From NCBI RefSeq assembly GCF_014648175.1, contig NZ_BMQP01000046.1, positions 1 through 64,000 of the forward strand: a stretch of DNA of 64,000 bases, read 5' to 3'. Origin of the DNA: Planobispora rosea (GTDB lineage: Bacteria; Actinomycetota; Actinomycetes; Streptosporangiales; Streptosporangiaceae). Positions 57,123 to 64,000 of the stretch are shown here, one piece after another. Both the position numbers and the translations under genes were made by a program. The notes under the pieces are model-generated. The model did no database searches. It saw only the letters and a program-made list of their open reading frames with translations, and was not told the origin of the DNA. How positions within the stretch are numbered: position 1 is the stretch's first letter; the number at the start of each line of letters is the position of its first letter.

Positions 57123-57995
57123 TCAGCGGCTGATGCGGTCCAGCTCGGCCACGTCCTCAGGAGAGAGGCAGAGTCCCGCACCGGCGATGTTCTCGCGCAG
57201 GTGCGCCCTCGATGAGGTGCCGGGGATGAGCAGGATGTTCGGTGATCGCTGCAGCAGCCAGGCCAGGGCGACGGACATCGGTGTCGCCTCCAATCGGGCG
57301 GCGACCGCCGAGAGCGCCGAGGACTGAAGCGGGGTGAAGCCCCCCAGAGGGAAGAAGGGCACGTACGCGACGCCGTCGACGGCGAGCCGGTCGACGAGCA
57401 TGTCGTCGTGGCGGTGGGCGAGGTTGTACATGTTCTGCACGCACACGAGCGGCGCGATGCTCTGCGCCTCGGTGACCTGCTCCTCGGTGGCGTTGCTGAC
57501 CCCGAGGCGGCGGATCAGGCCCTGCTGCCGGAGTTCGACGAGCGTCTCGAACGCCTCGGCGAGCGAGCCGGGCTGGGGGCCTTCGGCGTTGCCGAGCCGG
57601 AGGTTGACCACATCGAGTACGTCGAGCCGGAGGGACCTGAGGTTGTCGTGGACCTGGCGGCGCAGATCCTCCGGTCGCCGGGCCGGAGGCCAGCCGCCCC
57701 GCTCGTCGCGGGTCGCGCCCACCTTGGTCACGATGTGCAGCGACTCGGGATAGGGGTGCAGTGCCTGGCGGATCAACTCGTTGGTGACGCGCGGTCCGTA
57801 GGCGTCGCTGGTGTCGATGTGGGTGATACCCAGGTCGACCGCTTCCCGCAGAACGGCCAGGGCGCCCTCGCGATCGGCGGGCGGCCCCATGACCCACGGG
57901 CCGGCCAGTTGCATGGCGCCGTAACCGAACCGGGTGACGGTCAGGTCGTCCAGAGTCCAGGTGCCGCCGGGAAGAGAGAGGGAGGGTGTGCTCAT
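57123..57995 (-). CDS. Aldo/keto reductase
   Basis: A 290-aa TIM-barrel oxidoreductase: RFGYGAMQLAG, HIDTSDAYGPRVTNELIRQA (Asp and Tyr), IVTKVGATRD (Lys), GVSNATEEQV, IPGTSSRAHLRENIAGAG (NADP site). The catalytic histidine position reads N in VVNLRLGN, so the tetrad is incomplete, as in some other AKR subgroups. AAAGGCG precedes ATG 57995. Divergent from the HxlR regulator. Confidence 0.92.
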   Translation of the reverse strand: MSTPSLSLPGGTWTLDDLTVTRFGYGAMQLAGPWVMGPPADREGALAVLREAVDLGITHIDTSDAYGPRVTNELIRQALHPYPESLHIVTKVGATRDERGGWPPARRPEDLRRQVHDNLRSLRLDVLDVVNLRLGNAEGPQPGSLAEAFETLVELRQQGLIRRLGVSNATEEQVTEAQSIAPLVCVQNMYNLAHRHDDMLVDRLAVDGVAYVPFFPLGGFTPLQSSALSAVAARLEATPMSVALAWLLQRSPNILLIPGTSSRAHLRENIAGAGLCLSPEDVAELDRISR

Positions 57996-58064
57996 CGTGT
58001 CGCCTTTCGTCATGCGTTTGAGGGGGTGGCGCCTGCGGCGTCCCTGCATCAGGATTGGAGAGAA

Positions 58065-58097
58065 ACTTCCTGTCGGGAAGTAGGCACTCTGGAGTGC
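58065..58097. promoter_or_regulatory. Two dyads between aldo/keto reductase and HxlR genes
   Basis: ACTTCC-N5-GGAAGT (58065-58081) and GCACTC-N2-GAGTGC (58084-58097) are adjacent perfect dyads in the 133-bp divergent gap. HxlR dimers bind such spaced repeats; which of the two is used cannot be told. Confidence 0.55.
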
Positions 58098-58128
58098 GTA
58101 ACCCACCCATCGGTGAGAGGCGTGATCA

Positions 58129-58599
58129 GTGGCGACGATGAAGGCGGCCCAGAAGAGGGCTCAGGCCAAGGTGGAGTACAACGCGTTCCTGGCGGCATGT
58201 CCCAGCCGGCAGCTGCTCGACCGGATCTCGGACAAGTGGGTCGTCCTGATCCTGTGCGCGCTGGGCGGAGACAACAGCGCCGGCCGGCCCGGCGTAGCAC
58301 ATGCAGACGCAGACGCAGCCACAGAAGCAGACGCTCCGAAGGCGATGCGTTACTCCGAGATCTCTCGCCTTCTGGCCGGGGTCAGCCAGAAGATGCTGAC
58401 CCAGACGCTGCGGTCGCTGGAGCGCGATGGTCTGCTCACCCGTACCGTGACGCCGACCGTCCCCGTCACCGTCTCCTACGAGCTGACCGACCTCGGTCTC
58501 TCGCTTCACCACATGACGCGCGGGCTCAGAAGCTGGGCGCAGACGCACATGGACGATGTCCTGGCAAACCGCGAGAACTACGACGCTGGCACCTGCTGA
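58129..58599 (+). CDS. HxlR-family transcriptional regulator
   Basis: A 156-aa winged-helix regulator: CPSRQLLDRISDKWVVLILC, then RYSEISRLLAGVSQKMLTQT, LRSLERDGLLTRTVTPTVPV, SYELTDLGLSL. Between the first helix pair and the recognition half lies an unusual insert of about 25 residues (ADADAATEADAPKA) coded by GCAGAC-type repeats. The N-terminal cysteine typical of redox-sensing HxlR/QorR proteins is present. GTG 58129 or ATG 58138 may start it. Likely controls the aldo/keto reductase. Confidence 0.9.
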   Translation: MATMKAAQKRAQAKVEYNAFLAACPSRQLLDRISDKWVVLILCALGGDNSAGRPGVAHADADAATEADAPKAMRYSEISRLLAGVSQKMLTQTLRSLERDGLLTRTVTPTVPVTVSYELTDLGLSLHHMTRGLRSWAQTHMDDVLANRENYDAGTC

Positions 58600-58754
58600 C
58601 TGGAGTCTCCAGGTGCGCGCGCGTCCGAAACCCGGCACCCGGGACGGGTGGGTGCCCCTGCACGGCCGGGTGGACGACGCGAAGGGCCCCGCTTCTACGC
58701 GGTAGGCGGTCGGCGCGCCGGCATGATCGTGTCATGCCCCGGGGGGCGGGCCGT

Positions 58755-58931
58755 CCGTACTCGCCGCGACACCCGCCTGGATCTCCGGTCGTCGGCGCCG
58801 GCTGCGTAGCCGGTGTGGAAGCGCACCAGCCACTGCGGACTGATACAGGCCACCCGGCGGCCGCCGATCCGGCCGGTGCCGGCCAAGGCCTGGGCCGGGT
58901 ATAGCAGCGACGATGCCACGTCATTCACCAC
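58755..58931 (-). pseudogene. Nucleotidyltransferase C-terminal remnant
   Basis: On the minus strand GTGRIGGRRVACISPQWLVR then FHTGYAAGADDR resembles the C-terminal part of small nucleotidyltransferases (C-I-A-P-E-W-x-V-x-F-H-T-G-Y-x-x-x-x-x-D). No N-terminal domain or intact stop context is found, so this is a decayed fragment. The rest of the 58600-58997 gap holds nothing recognised. Confidence 0.4.
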
Positions 58932-58997
58932 CGAAAGTCACAGGCCCGGGGAGGCAGCGCCGGGAAAACTCCCCGGATAAGAAGGAGAGGGCCGCCC

Positions 58998-59400
58998 GTG
59001 GACGCTTCCGCGACGAACGCCGCCGCCGGCCCGGGCGCCGCGGTGGTGCCGATCCGGCCCGCCGCCGATCCCGCAGCCGCGCTGGCCGCCTTCGAGGCCC
59101 ACCTGGACCGCTGCGCGCTGGCCGCCAACACCACCCGCGCCTACCGCCGCCAGGCCCACGCCTACCGCACCTGGCTGGATGCCCATGCCGCCGAGCACCC
59201 CGACGCCTTCGCCGACACCGCGCGCCTGTCCGGCCTGCCGTCCTTGCGCCCACACCTGCTGCGCCACACCTACGCCACCCGCCTGCACGAAGGCGGCGCC
59301 GACCCCACCCAGATCCAATCCCTGCACGGCCACGCCTCCATCGAGACCTCCGCCCGCTACTTCCGCGCCTCAGCCGCAATCTGCCCGGCTACCGGGGCAT
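58998..59400 (+). pseudogene. Tyrosine recombinase reduced by internal deletion
   Basis: After a strong AGAAGGAGAGGG and GTG, the N-terminal core-binding domain begins (HLDRCALAANTTRAYRRQAH) but after about 80 residues jumps directly to the catalytic end (LRPHLLRHTYATRLHEGGAD, LHGHASIETSARYFRA, with R-H, H-x-H-like and Tyr). About 150 residues including the first catalytic arginine are missing. Sequence after about 59385 is unrelated. Probably a dead integrase or XerC-like element relic. Confidence 0.75.
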
Positions 59401-59561
59401 TTGCTGCGCGGCGGTCCGCCGCCGGCCGGTTATCGTTGAGCGCCCAGTTGATGTCAGCGAAATCCCGTCGCCATGGTTCATTCCATTCCGCCATGTCCAG
59501 GACCGCTGGGCCATCACTGTCGGCCTCGGGATGCCGGCCTTCGAGATCGCCGCCCACACCG

Positions 59562-60221
59562 CTACGCAAAGGCGACGACGGCGTATCTCTCGTCTTGAAC
59601 GGTTCGCCCCCACAGCGCGGGGTCGGGCAGCGGCTCGACGCGGGCGCTCTCCACCAGCGGCCGCAGCGCCGCCAGGAGCCGCTCCGCCCCGACCCCGCCC
59701 ATCCACGGCATCGACTCCGATCCCACCGCATAGGACTGGCCCTCATCCGGTTCGGCACTCGCCCAGCGCCCCTCGACGAGGACCAGGCGCCCACCGGGAC
59801 GCAGCAGGCCGATCCACCGACGTAACGCCCCCTCAGGGTCGGGCAAAGTCCACAGCAGATGACGGGAGAGGATCACATCGAAGGACGACCCCGCCTCCGC
59901 AGGCGGATTGCTCGCGTCACCCACCAGCATCACGGCATCGAAGCCGGCCGCGGTGAGCTTGCGCCGGGCCTGCTCGACCATCAACGGGGCCAGATCCACG
60001 CCGACCGGCCGGTGGCCCTGCTCGGCGAGCACCAGGGACAACGAGCCGGTGCCGCACCCCAAGTCCAGGACGTCGGCGGGTGAGGCCGGCATCCAGGAGC
60101 GCAGGCGCTGCGCCCACGCGGCCTTGACACCGGGATCACGCAGGCCGTGGTCGGCCTCCTCATCGAAGGAGGGGGCGAAGGCATCCCAGAAGGACGCGAT
60201 TGAAGCAGCGGTTTCGGACAT
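59562..60221 (-). CDS. Class I SAM-dependent methyltransferase
   Basis: A 219-aa enzyme: VLDLGCGTGSLSLVLAEQGH (motif I), GVDLAPLMVEQARRKL, MLVGDASNPP, FDVILSRHLLWTLPDPEGAL, LLRPGGRLVLVEGRW. Methyltransf_11/25 type; acceptor unknown. The frame and start at 60221 are clear; a weak GTCCGATGTCC-type context precedes it. It ends 160 bp from the recombinase relic, in a stretch (59400-59561) with no recognised gene. Confidence 0.9.
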   Translation of the reverse strand: MSETAASIASFWDAFAPSFDEEADHGLRDPGVKAAWAQRLRSWMPASPADVLDLGCGTGSLSLVLAEQGHRPVGVDLAPLMVEQARRKLTAAGFDAVMLVGDASNPPAEAGSSFDVILSRHLLWTLPDPEGALRRWIGLLRPGGRLVLVEGRWASAEPDEGQSYAVGSESMPWMGGVGAERLLAALRPLVESARVEPLPDPALWGRTVQDERYAVVAFA

Positions 60222-60340
60222 CGACGGATCATGTCATCCGCCACCGACATCATCCCGGGCTGAGCGCGGGCTACGCCGCGCAGCAACGCCACCGACCATC
60301 GGTGACGCCCCGGTCTCAACGACATCAACCAGGCGCACGT

Positions 60341-60381
60341 CACTGACAACGACCGGGCGTATTCACTGACACCAACCGGGC
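60341..60381 (+). repeat. 18-bp direct repeats, 23-bp period, upstream of ECF sigma gene
   Basis: CACTGACAACGACCGGGC (60341-60358) and CACTGACACCAACCGGGC (60364-60381) differ at two positions. They lie about 230 bp before the sigma start in a 388-bp gap otherwise without genes, and may be an activator site. Confidence 0.55.
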
Positions 60382-60609
60382 ACACAACATGTTGCGCGCG
60401 GAAAAAAACCGGGCTCTGGCCCACTTCCGATGACGAGGTGACCGTGGGCGAGACAAGCGGCCTGCGGAACACCGCCAAGCCGCTCCCGATGCTCCTCAGT
60501 GCCCGTCTGTCTCTCCCGAAGCCTGCCGGGCGGCCGGCAGCGTCCCGTGAACTCGTTTCCCCACTCGTGTGAAAGACAAGCGACACCCTTCCTCGAAAAG
60601 GCCCACCCC

Positions 60610-61191
60610 ATGCCGCTCAGTACGACTATGTCCGACGCCGCCCTGATCGAACGGTCGTGGCGAGATCCCGAGGATTTCGCCCTGCTGTTCGACAGGCACG
60701 CAGGCCACATCCACCGTTATGCGGCCCGCCGCCTCGGCGACGATGCGGCCGACGACGTCGTCTCCGAGACGTTCCTCGCCGCGTTCAGGCGGCGCCGCGC
60801 CTACGACACCGCCACCCATCCGCAGGCCCTGCCCTGGTTGTACGGCATCGCGACCAACTTCATCCGTCGGCATCAGCGCGCCGAGATACACCGCTACAAG
60901 GCGTACTCGAAAATGGGCGTGCTTTTCGACGCCGACGACGCCGCGCAGCAAGCCCTTGAGCGGGCGAGCGCGCATGCCGTACGTCGCCCTCTCGCCCAGG
61001 CGCTCGCCTCACTCAAAGCCCGCGACCGCGACGTCCTCTTACTCGTGGCCTGGGCCGACCTCACCTACGAGGAGATCGCCCACGCCCTGTCCATCCCGAT
61101 CGGAACAGTGCGCTCCCGCCTCAACCGCGCGCGGGCCGTCGTCCGCGACGCCCTCGGCAGCACCGACCCCACGACGGAGCAGATCTCGTGA
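60610..61191 (+). CDS. ECF-type RNA polymerase sigma factor
   Basis: A 193-aa sigma-70 family protein: region 2 FALLFDRHAGHIHRYAARRL, DDVVSETFLAAFRRR and WLYGIATNFIRRHQRAE; region 4 LKARDRDVLLLVAWADLTYE, EIAHALSIPIGTVRSRLNRA. ATG 60610 has AAAAGG upstream; ATG 60628 is an alternative. It overlaps the CU044_5270 gene (GTGA), a typical pair in which the membrane protein may act as anti-sigma or effector. Confidence 0.94.
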   Translation: MPLSTTMSDAALIERSWRDPEDFALLFDRHAGHIHRYAARRLGDDAADDVVSETFLAAFRRRRAYDTATHPQALPWLYGIATNFIRRHQRAEIHRYKAYSKMGVLFDADDAAQQALERASAHAVRRPLAQALASLKARDRDVLLLVAWADLTYEEIAHALSIPIGTVRSRLNRARAVVRDALGSTDPTTEQIS

Positions 61192-62141
61192 ACGACCTGA
61201 CCGAACTGCGCGACCTGTTCGCCGACAAGCCGCACCCCACGGCGGATCGTCTCGCCCCCGCCCGTACCGCCCTGCTGGCCGAGGCCCGCACGAAGCGCCG
61301 GCCCCGGGCCCGGGCGGCAGGTCTGCGACGTCTGATGCTGGCAGGCGCCCTCGTCGCGGCGACGACCGCAGGAGCGATCGCCGTCCAGACGTTCAATCCT
61401 GCCGCGCCCGCGAGCGCCACCGAGGTCCTGAGGCGGGCGGCCGCGGCCACGACCGCCAGCCCGTGGTCGGATCCCCGCGACGACCAGTACCTCCACTACG
61501 AGCGGACCGCGGAGACGCGCAGCGAGAAGGGGGTCCGCAACCCCGGTCCGCGCCGCATCACGGCCGAGATCTGGGAGTCCGTCGACGACTCCCGTCCAAG
61601 TCTCATCTGGCACAAGCCGCCGAAGTCCCACCCGCAGCACCGCGAGTACAAGCAGCTCCTGACCCGGTGCCCCAGCGGACCCGGCTCTGGGCGCCTCACC
61701 TACGCCGACCTGCGGAAGTGGCCGACCGACCAGGAGCAGCTCCGGCACAAGCTGGCCGAACGCGGTAACAAGAGAGTTCTGTACACGGACGCCGTGACCC
61801 AGACCTGGAACGGCGTCGTCGACGTCCTCGGCAGTCCGGTCCCGCCCCAGCTGCAGGCGGCCATCTTCCGGGTCGCCGCGACCCTGCCAGGCATCGAGAC
61901 GGAAGAGCTCACGGACGCCACCGGCAAAACGGGCATCGCCGTGACCCGGGTGGACAACCGGGGCGGTGGGGGCGCCATCTTCCGCGAATCCCTCATCTTC
62001 GACAAGACCTCCTACGTCCTCGTGGGCGGCCAGGACCTCGTGCCGGGAAAAGGGCGGGAACTGTGGTCCGTCACCCGTCCGCGGATCACCGACGCGCTCC
62101 CGGCCTGGTCCAAGTCCGTGAAGCAGAAAGGCTGCGGCTGA
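61188..62141 (+). CDS. CU044_5270 family membrane protein
   Basis: A 317-aa protein. A cytoplasmic N-terminus (LTELRDLFADKPHPTADRLA) contacts one transmembrane helix at about 46-66 (RLMLAGALVAATTAGAIAVQ), followed by an external domain (SATEVLRRAAAATTA, DDQYLHYERTAE, LYTDAVTQTWNGVVDVLGSP). This layout is that of the CU044_5270 family, always next to an ECF sigma gene. An anti-sigma role is plausible but unproven. GTG 61188 overlaps the sigma stop. Confidence 0.9.
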   Translation: MNDLTELRDLFADKPHPTADRLAPARTALLAEARTKRRPRARAAGLRRLMLAGALVAATTAGAIAVQTFNPAAPASATEVLRRAAAATTASPWSDPRDDQYLHYERTAETRSEKGVRNPGPRRITAEIWESVDDSRPSLIWHKPPKSHPQHREYKQLLTRCPSGPGSGRLTYADLRKWPTDQEQLRHKLAERGNKRVLYTDAVTQTWNGVVDVLGSPVPPQLQAAIFRVAATLPGIETEELTDATGKTGIAVTRVDNRGGGGAIFRESLIFDKTSYVLVGGQDLVPGKGRELWSVTRPRITDALPAWSKSVKQKGCG

Positions 62142-62831
62142 GCCTGCCCTCCCCGCCGGCAGGCGGGCCGCACCGGCCGCGGGCGTCACGCTGTAGCCAG
62201 CCGACGCAGCGACCGCGCACCACCACATCGACGCGTCCGGGCACCCGGCCGGTGCGCAGGCTCGGGAGGCCAGGGCCCCCGGGGAGGTGTCGATGGCCTG
62301 GCCGTGCCCGTCATGCAGCGGGCCGATCGTCACCGGGGCGTGCTCGGCGCCGACGATGCCCAGCGCGGCCGCCGCCCGCACAACGACCGTCGTCACACCC
62401 TCGGCGGGCAGACGGCAGACTGATCGACTCCTGCCGGCACAACAGCACCCGGTACGACTACAAGAACTGCCAGTAGCGCCCGACCCGGTGAAACGCCCCG
62501 TCCTCGCGCGCGGGAGGGCGGGGCGTTGCTCAGTCTCGTGCGACCTTGCGAAGCGCCAGCCGGGTCGCGTACCGATCCGGGACCATGCCCCTGTGCACGG
62601 CCGAGGTGCGACGATGGCGCCCTGCCCGCCTCCGTAAAGGAGCCGAACAAGGCGTCCTTGCGCAGACGGAACCTACGGAACCGATCACTGCTCGTCGCGG
62701 ACACATCAGCCTGAGCTTTGGGGTGGCTCGGGTATGGCGGCAGGGACCGCATCGTCGGGGGCCCATACGCTGCCTCCGTCAGCGACACATCCGCCACACC
62801 TTTTAACACTTCCTATCCATTTTATACCTTT
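62142..62831. other. Gap with gene remnants and a terminator
   Basis: No intact gene is seen in this 690-bp stretch. A plus-strand frame ending at 62476 reads GRLIDSCRHNSTRYDYKNCQ, like the C-terminus of a secreted protein, immediately followed by a real terminator hairpin. Minus-strand frames over 62397-62130 and 62766-62530 are open but have no recognisable family. Bases 62800-62835 are AT-rich and probably promote the next gene. Confidence 0.45.
62492..62527 (+). terminator. Hairpin terminator
   Basis: AACGCCCCG and CGGGGCGTT form a 9-bp stem, extended past one mismatch by CCTC/GAGG, around an 8-nt loop, followed by GCTCAGTCTC. It begins 16 bp after the stop of the 62476 remnant frame, supporting that this was once a transcribed gene end. 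Confidence 0.75.
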
Positions 62832-63455
62832 ATGGCAGCTTCTCTCGCCCGGCAGGGATCCCGGCCTCGAACCAGGGGCCTCACCGCCTTGCGCAGCTCA
62901 TCCCTCATTGCCGTAGCAGCCGCTTGCATGACAGCGACCATGCTTTCCACTCCCGCTCACACCGCCCCGGCCTCGGAGACCCTCCCTGCCCCAGCCTCGG
63001 TGAGCTCGACCCCGGCGACCAAATCCGCCCCCGGCTCCAGCACCATCCCCTTGCTCCCGCTGGGGTCAAAGACACCATCAGGCAGTTTTACCGCCGCGAG
63101 GATGAGCGGAAGCTGCCCGGAGCAGAAGTGCCAGTGCACGCTTAAGGTCGACAACCCCCACAAGTCTCACACCCCGCTCCACGTCCCCAACGTGCACAGC
63201 CGTAGCGCCTGCAAGCAGGCCCAGGCCCCCATCAGGGCCACTGCCGACCTTTACGAGGTCGGCTTCTGGCAGGAGACCAAGGTCGCCAAGCGCGGGGTCG
63301 TGACCACGCGCGGCAAGAACTACGCCAAGACCAACGCCGCCCGCAGCAAGTGCGTGTCCGGTGACTACCACGGCGTGGGCAGCGGCTACGTCGATCACAC
63401 CAACGGGACCAAGCTCGGCGGCACCCATGACACCTACGGCACCGTGAAGTGCTGA
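62832..63455 (+). CDS. Secreted cysteine-containing protein of unknown function
   Basis: A 207-aa protein. A basic start and hydrophobic core (SSLIAVAAACMTATMLSTPA) form a signal peptide, probably cut near THA-P (about residue 43-46). A Pro/Ser/Ala linker follows, and the mature domain has five or six cysteines (SCPEQKCQCTLKVDNP, SACKQAQ, SKCVSGDYHGVGSGYVDHTN, VKC end), suggesting disulfides. No known domain was recognised. The upstream is AT-rich with TATACC close to the ATG; no clear Shine-Dalgarno. Confidence 0.7.
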   Translation: MAASLARQGSRPRTRGLTALRSSSLIAVAAACMTATMLSTPAHTAPASETLPAPASVSSTPATKSAPGSSTIPLLPLGSKTPSGSFTAARMSGSCPEQKCQCTLKVDNPHKSHTPLHVPNVHSRSACKQAQAPIRATADLYEVGFWQETKVAKRGVVTTRGKNYAKTNAARSKCVSGDYHGVGSGYVDHTNGTKLGGTHDTYGTVKC

Positions 63456-63481
63456 TCACCCCGTCTACTTCCTTCACCGTG

Positions 63482-63586
63482 GTGAAGCACACCGCCATGG
63501 CCGTAGCCATGGCGCTGCTCGCCGTAGTCTTGTCCTCCTGCAGCCAGCCCGAACCGGCACCGCACCCCACACAGAAGGCCCCGCAT
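63482..63586 (+). pseudogene. Lipoprotein signal peptide out of frame with the next gene
   Basis: GTG 63482 opens a frame KHTAMAVAMALLAVVLSSCS with a good lipobox (L-S-S-C, cysteine about residue 20) and a proline-rich linker. It is one base out of phase with the protein-like frame from 63585. Either a frameshift has separated a signal peptide from its mature domain, or the two overlap by chance. Confidence 0.5.
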
Positions 63587-64000
63587 GGAAACGTCCTGGC
63601 AGTCCTATCAGCACGTCGAGTTCACCCAGGAGCCTCCGAAAGCCTTCCTGAACGCACTGACGCTCCCGCTGGCCAGCAGCGACTGGGAAGCGGTCAACGG
63701 CACCCCGGCCGCACCCGCTCCCGCCACTCTCACCTGGCCCCCCGTGCACCGCCTTCAGGGACCGGTCCAGCTACGGCTGGAAACCGCCGCCCCGCCGTTG
63801 TCGGTGAGCGTCATGACGTTCGACGCCGTGGGCGCCGACGGCATCCCCTCCAGCAGGGTCAACCGGTGGACCTGCAGCAGGCTCCAGCCGGTGGACGGCT
63901 GCGATTTCCACGTGCTGGCAGACGGCACTCACGGGATCTCTCTGCCGGCCACCCTGTTCCCCGTCGACAAGGCAGCCTGGCACACCATTCAGGTGTTCTG
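63585..64000 (+). CDS. Hypothetical protein, 3' end beyond window (partial)
   Basis: ATG 63585, after AGAAGG at 6-nt spacing, opens a frame of 138 codons with no stop before the window edge. It reads as real protein: SWQSYQHVEFTQEPPKAFLN, LTWPPVHRLQGPVQLRLETA, SRVNRWTCSRLQPVDGCDFH (two cysteines), LFPVDKAAWHTIQVF. Alternating beta-strand character and cysteines suggest an extracellular beta-sandwich, which fits the out-of-frame lipoprotein signal just upstream. Family unknown. Confidence 0.6.
   Translation, partial: METSWQSYQHVEFTQEPPKAFLNALTLPLASSDWEAVNGTPAAPAPATLTWPPVHRLQGPVQLRLETAAPPLSVSVMTFDAVGADGIPSSRVNRWTCSRLQPVDGCDFHVLADGTHGISLPATLFPVDKAAWHTIQVF

Noticed and set aside
59400..59561. 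Protein-like plus-strand reading (IPSPWFIPFRHVQDRWAITV) after the recombinase relic
   Set aside because: It may be coding debris, but no start, stop or family could be identified, so it is not listed as a gene.
61065..62396. 443-codon minus-strand frame over the CU044_5270 gene
   Set aside because: Mostly antisense to a convincing gene; the 89 codons beyond it have no recognised domain.
1..64000. tRNA, rRNA, CRISPR array, replication origin or prophage
   Set aside because: None was recognised by eye on either strand. A tRNAscan/Infernal run would be needed to exclude small RNA genes formally.

Overview
The window is very G+C-rich, with G/C-rich third codon positions, many GTG starts, abundant 4-bp ATGA/GTGA gene overlaps, leaderless-looking starts, a mycothiol-era DinB-like protein, an ECF42 sigma factor with its DGPF partner and a CU044_5270-type membrane protein. 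All of this points to an Actinomycetota chromosome. Family resemblances recalled from memory (CU044_5270, HelR, Rox, WYL regulators) fit Streptosporangiales such as Streptosporangium or Nonomuraea relatives, but no rRNA or other phylogenetic marker is present, so the genus is left open. No tRNA, rRNA, CRISPR array, prophage or biosynthetic megacluster was seen. The region reads as an accessory, regulator-rich chromosomal arm with many small transcription units and several decayed genes.

Layout. 0-11 kb: tail of an ABC exporter; a YdeI-like/VOC pair divergent from a WYL regulator; an alpha/beta hydrolase with an N-terminal tetrapeptide repeat; a GH16-like protein; a trpB-trpA-gntR operon with twin operator-like repeats; a YgiD-type dioxygenase; a TPR-like protein; an FMN reductase; a zinc-ribbon coiled-coil protein. 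11-18.5 kb: a scarred stretch with a LysR head fragment, a dispersed inverted repeat, an IS5-type transposase remnant and an ISAs1-type remnant, around a conserved hypothetical gene, a lipoprotein, a chemoreceptor, a methyltransferase and a cytochrome P450. 18.5-23.4 kb: a CsoR/CstR-like operator, a broken rhodanese and a persulfide dioxygenase-rhodanese fusion, then an overlapping XRE/cupin-MOSC-glutamine amidotransferase operon and a GNAT enzyme. 23.9-33.5 kb: a divergent SDR/TetR pair with two matching operators, a membrane hydrolase, a NarL-type two-component system, a secreted endonuclease-like protein and an ECF42 module.

33.6-50.4 kb: a Rox-like rifamycin monooxygenase with an upstream leader peptide and hairpin; an alcohol dehydrogenase reduced by internal deletion; an ArsR-SRPBCC-DinB-like operon behind a palindromic operator; a second VOC/WYL divergent pair; a TetR-MFS efflux operon whose pump has an in-frame TGA; a GlxA-type regulator divergent from a saccharopine dehydrogenase-like protein; a Tat-exported TPR protein; two STAS proteins; and a helR-like gene preceded by a 19-bp rifamycin-associated-element match. 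50.6-64 kb: a nucleotidyltransferase; an YtrA-GntR/ABC/S41 peptidase/hydrolase operon; an aldo-keto reductase divergent from an HxlR regulator; a tyrosine recombinase reduced by deletion; a methyltransferase; an ECF sigma/CU044_5270 pair; and secreted proteins at the right edge.

How it fits together. The dominant theme is one-component sensing: nearly every enzyme or pump is paired, usually divergently or by overlap, with its own regulator, and recognisable dyads sit in the gaps. Two likely rifamycin defences (Rox, HelR) lie 12 kb apart. The strongest candidates for under-described biology are the GntR-coupled trpBA operon, the Rox leader peptide/hairpin, the XRE-MOSC-amidotransferase operon, the duplicated VOC/WYL switch, and the dispersed hairpin repeat around 11.3-12.1 kb. 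All family assignments come from reading the translations and from memory of the families; no database search was run.
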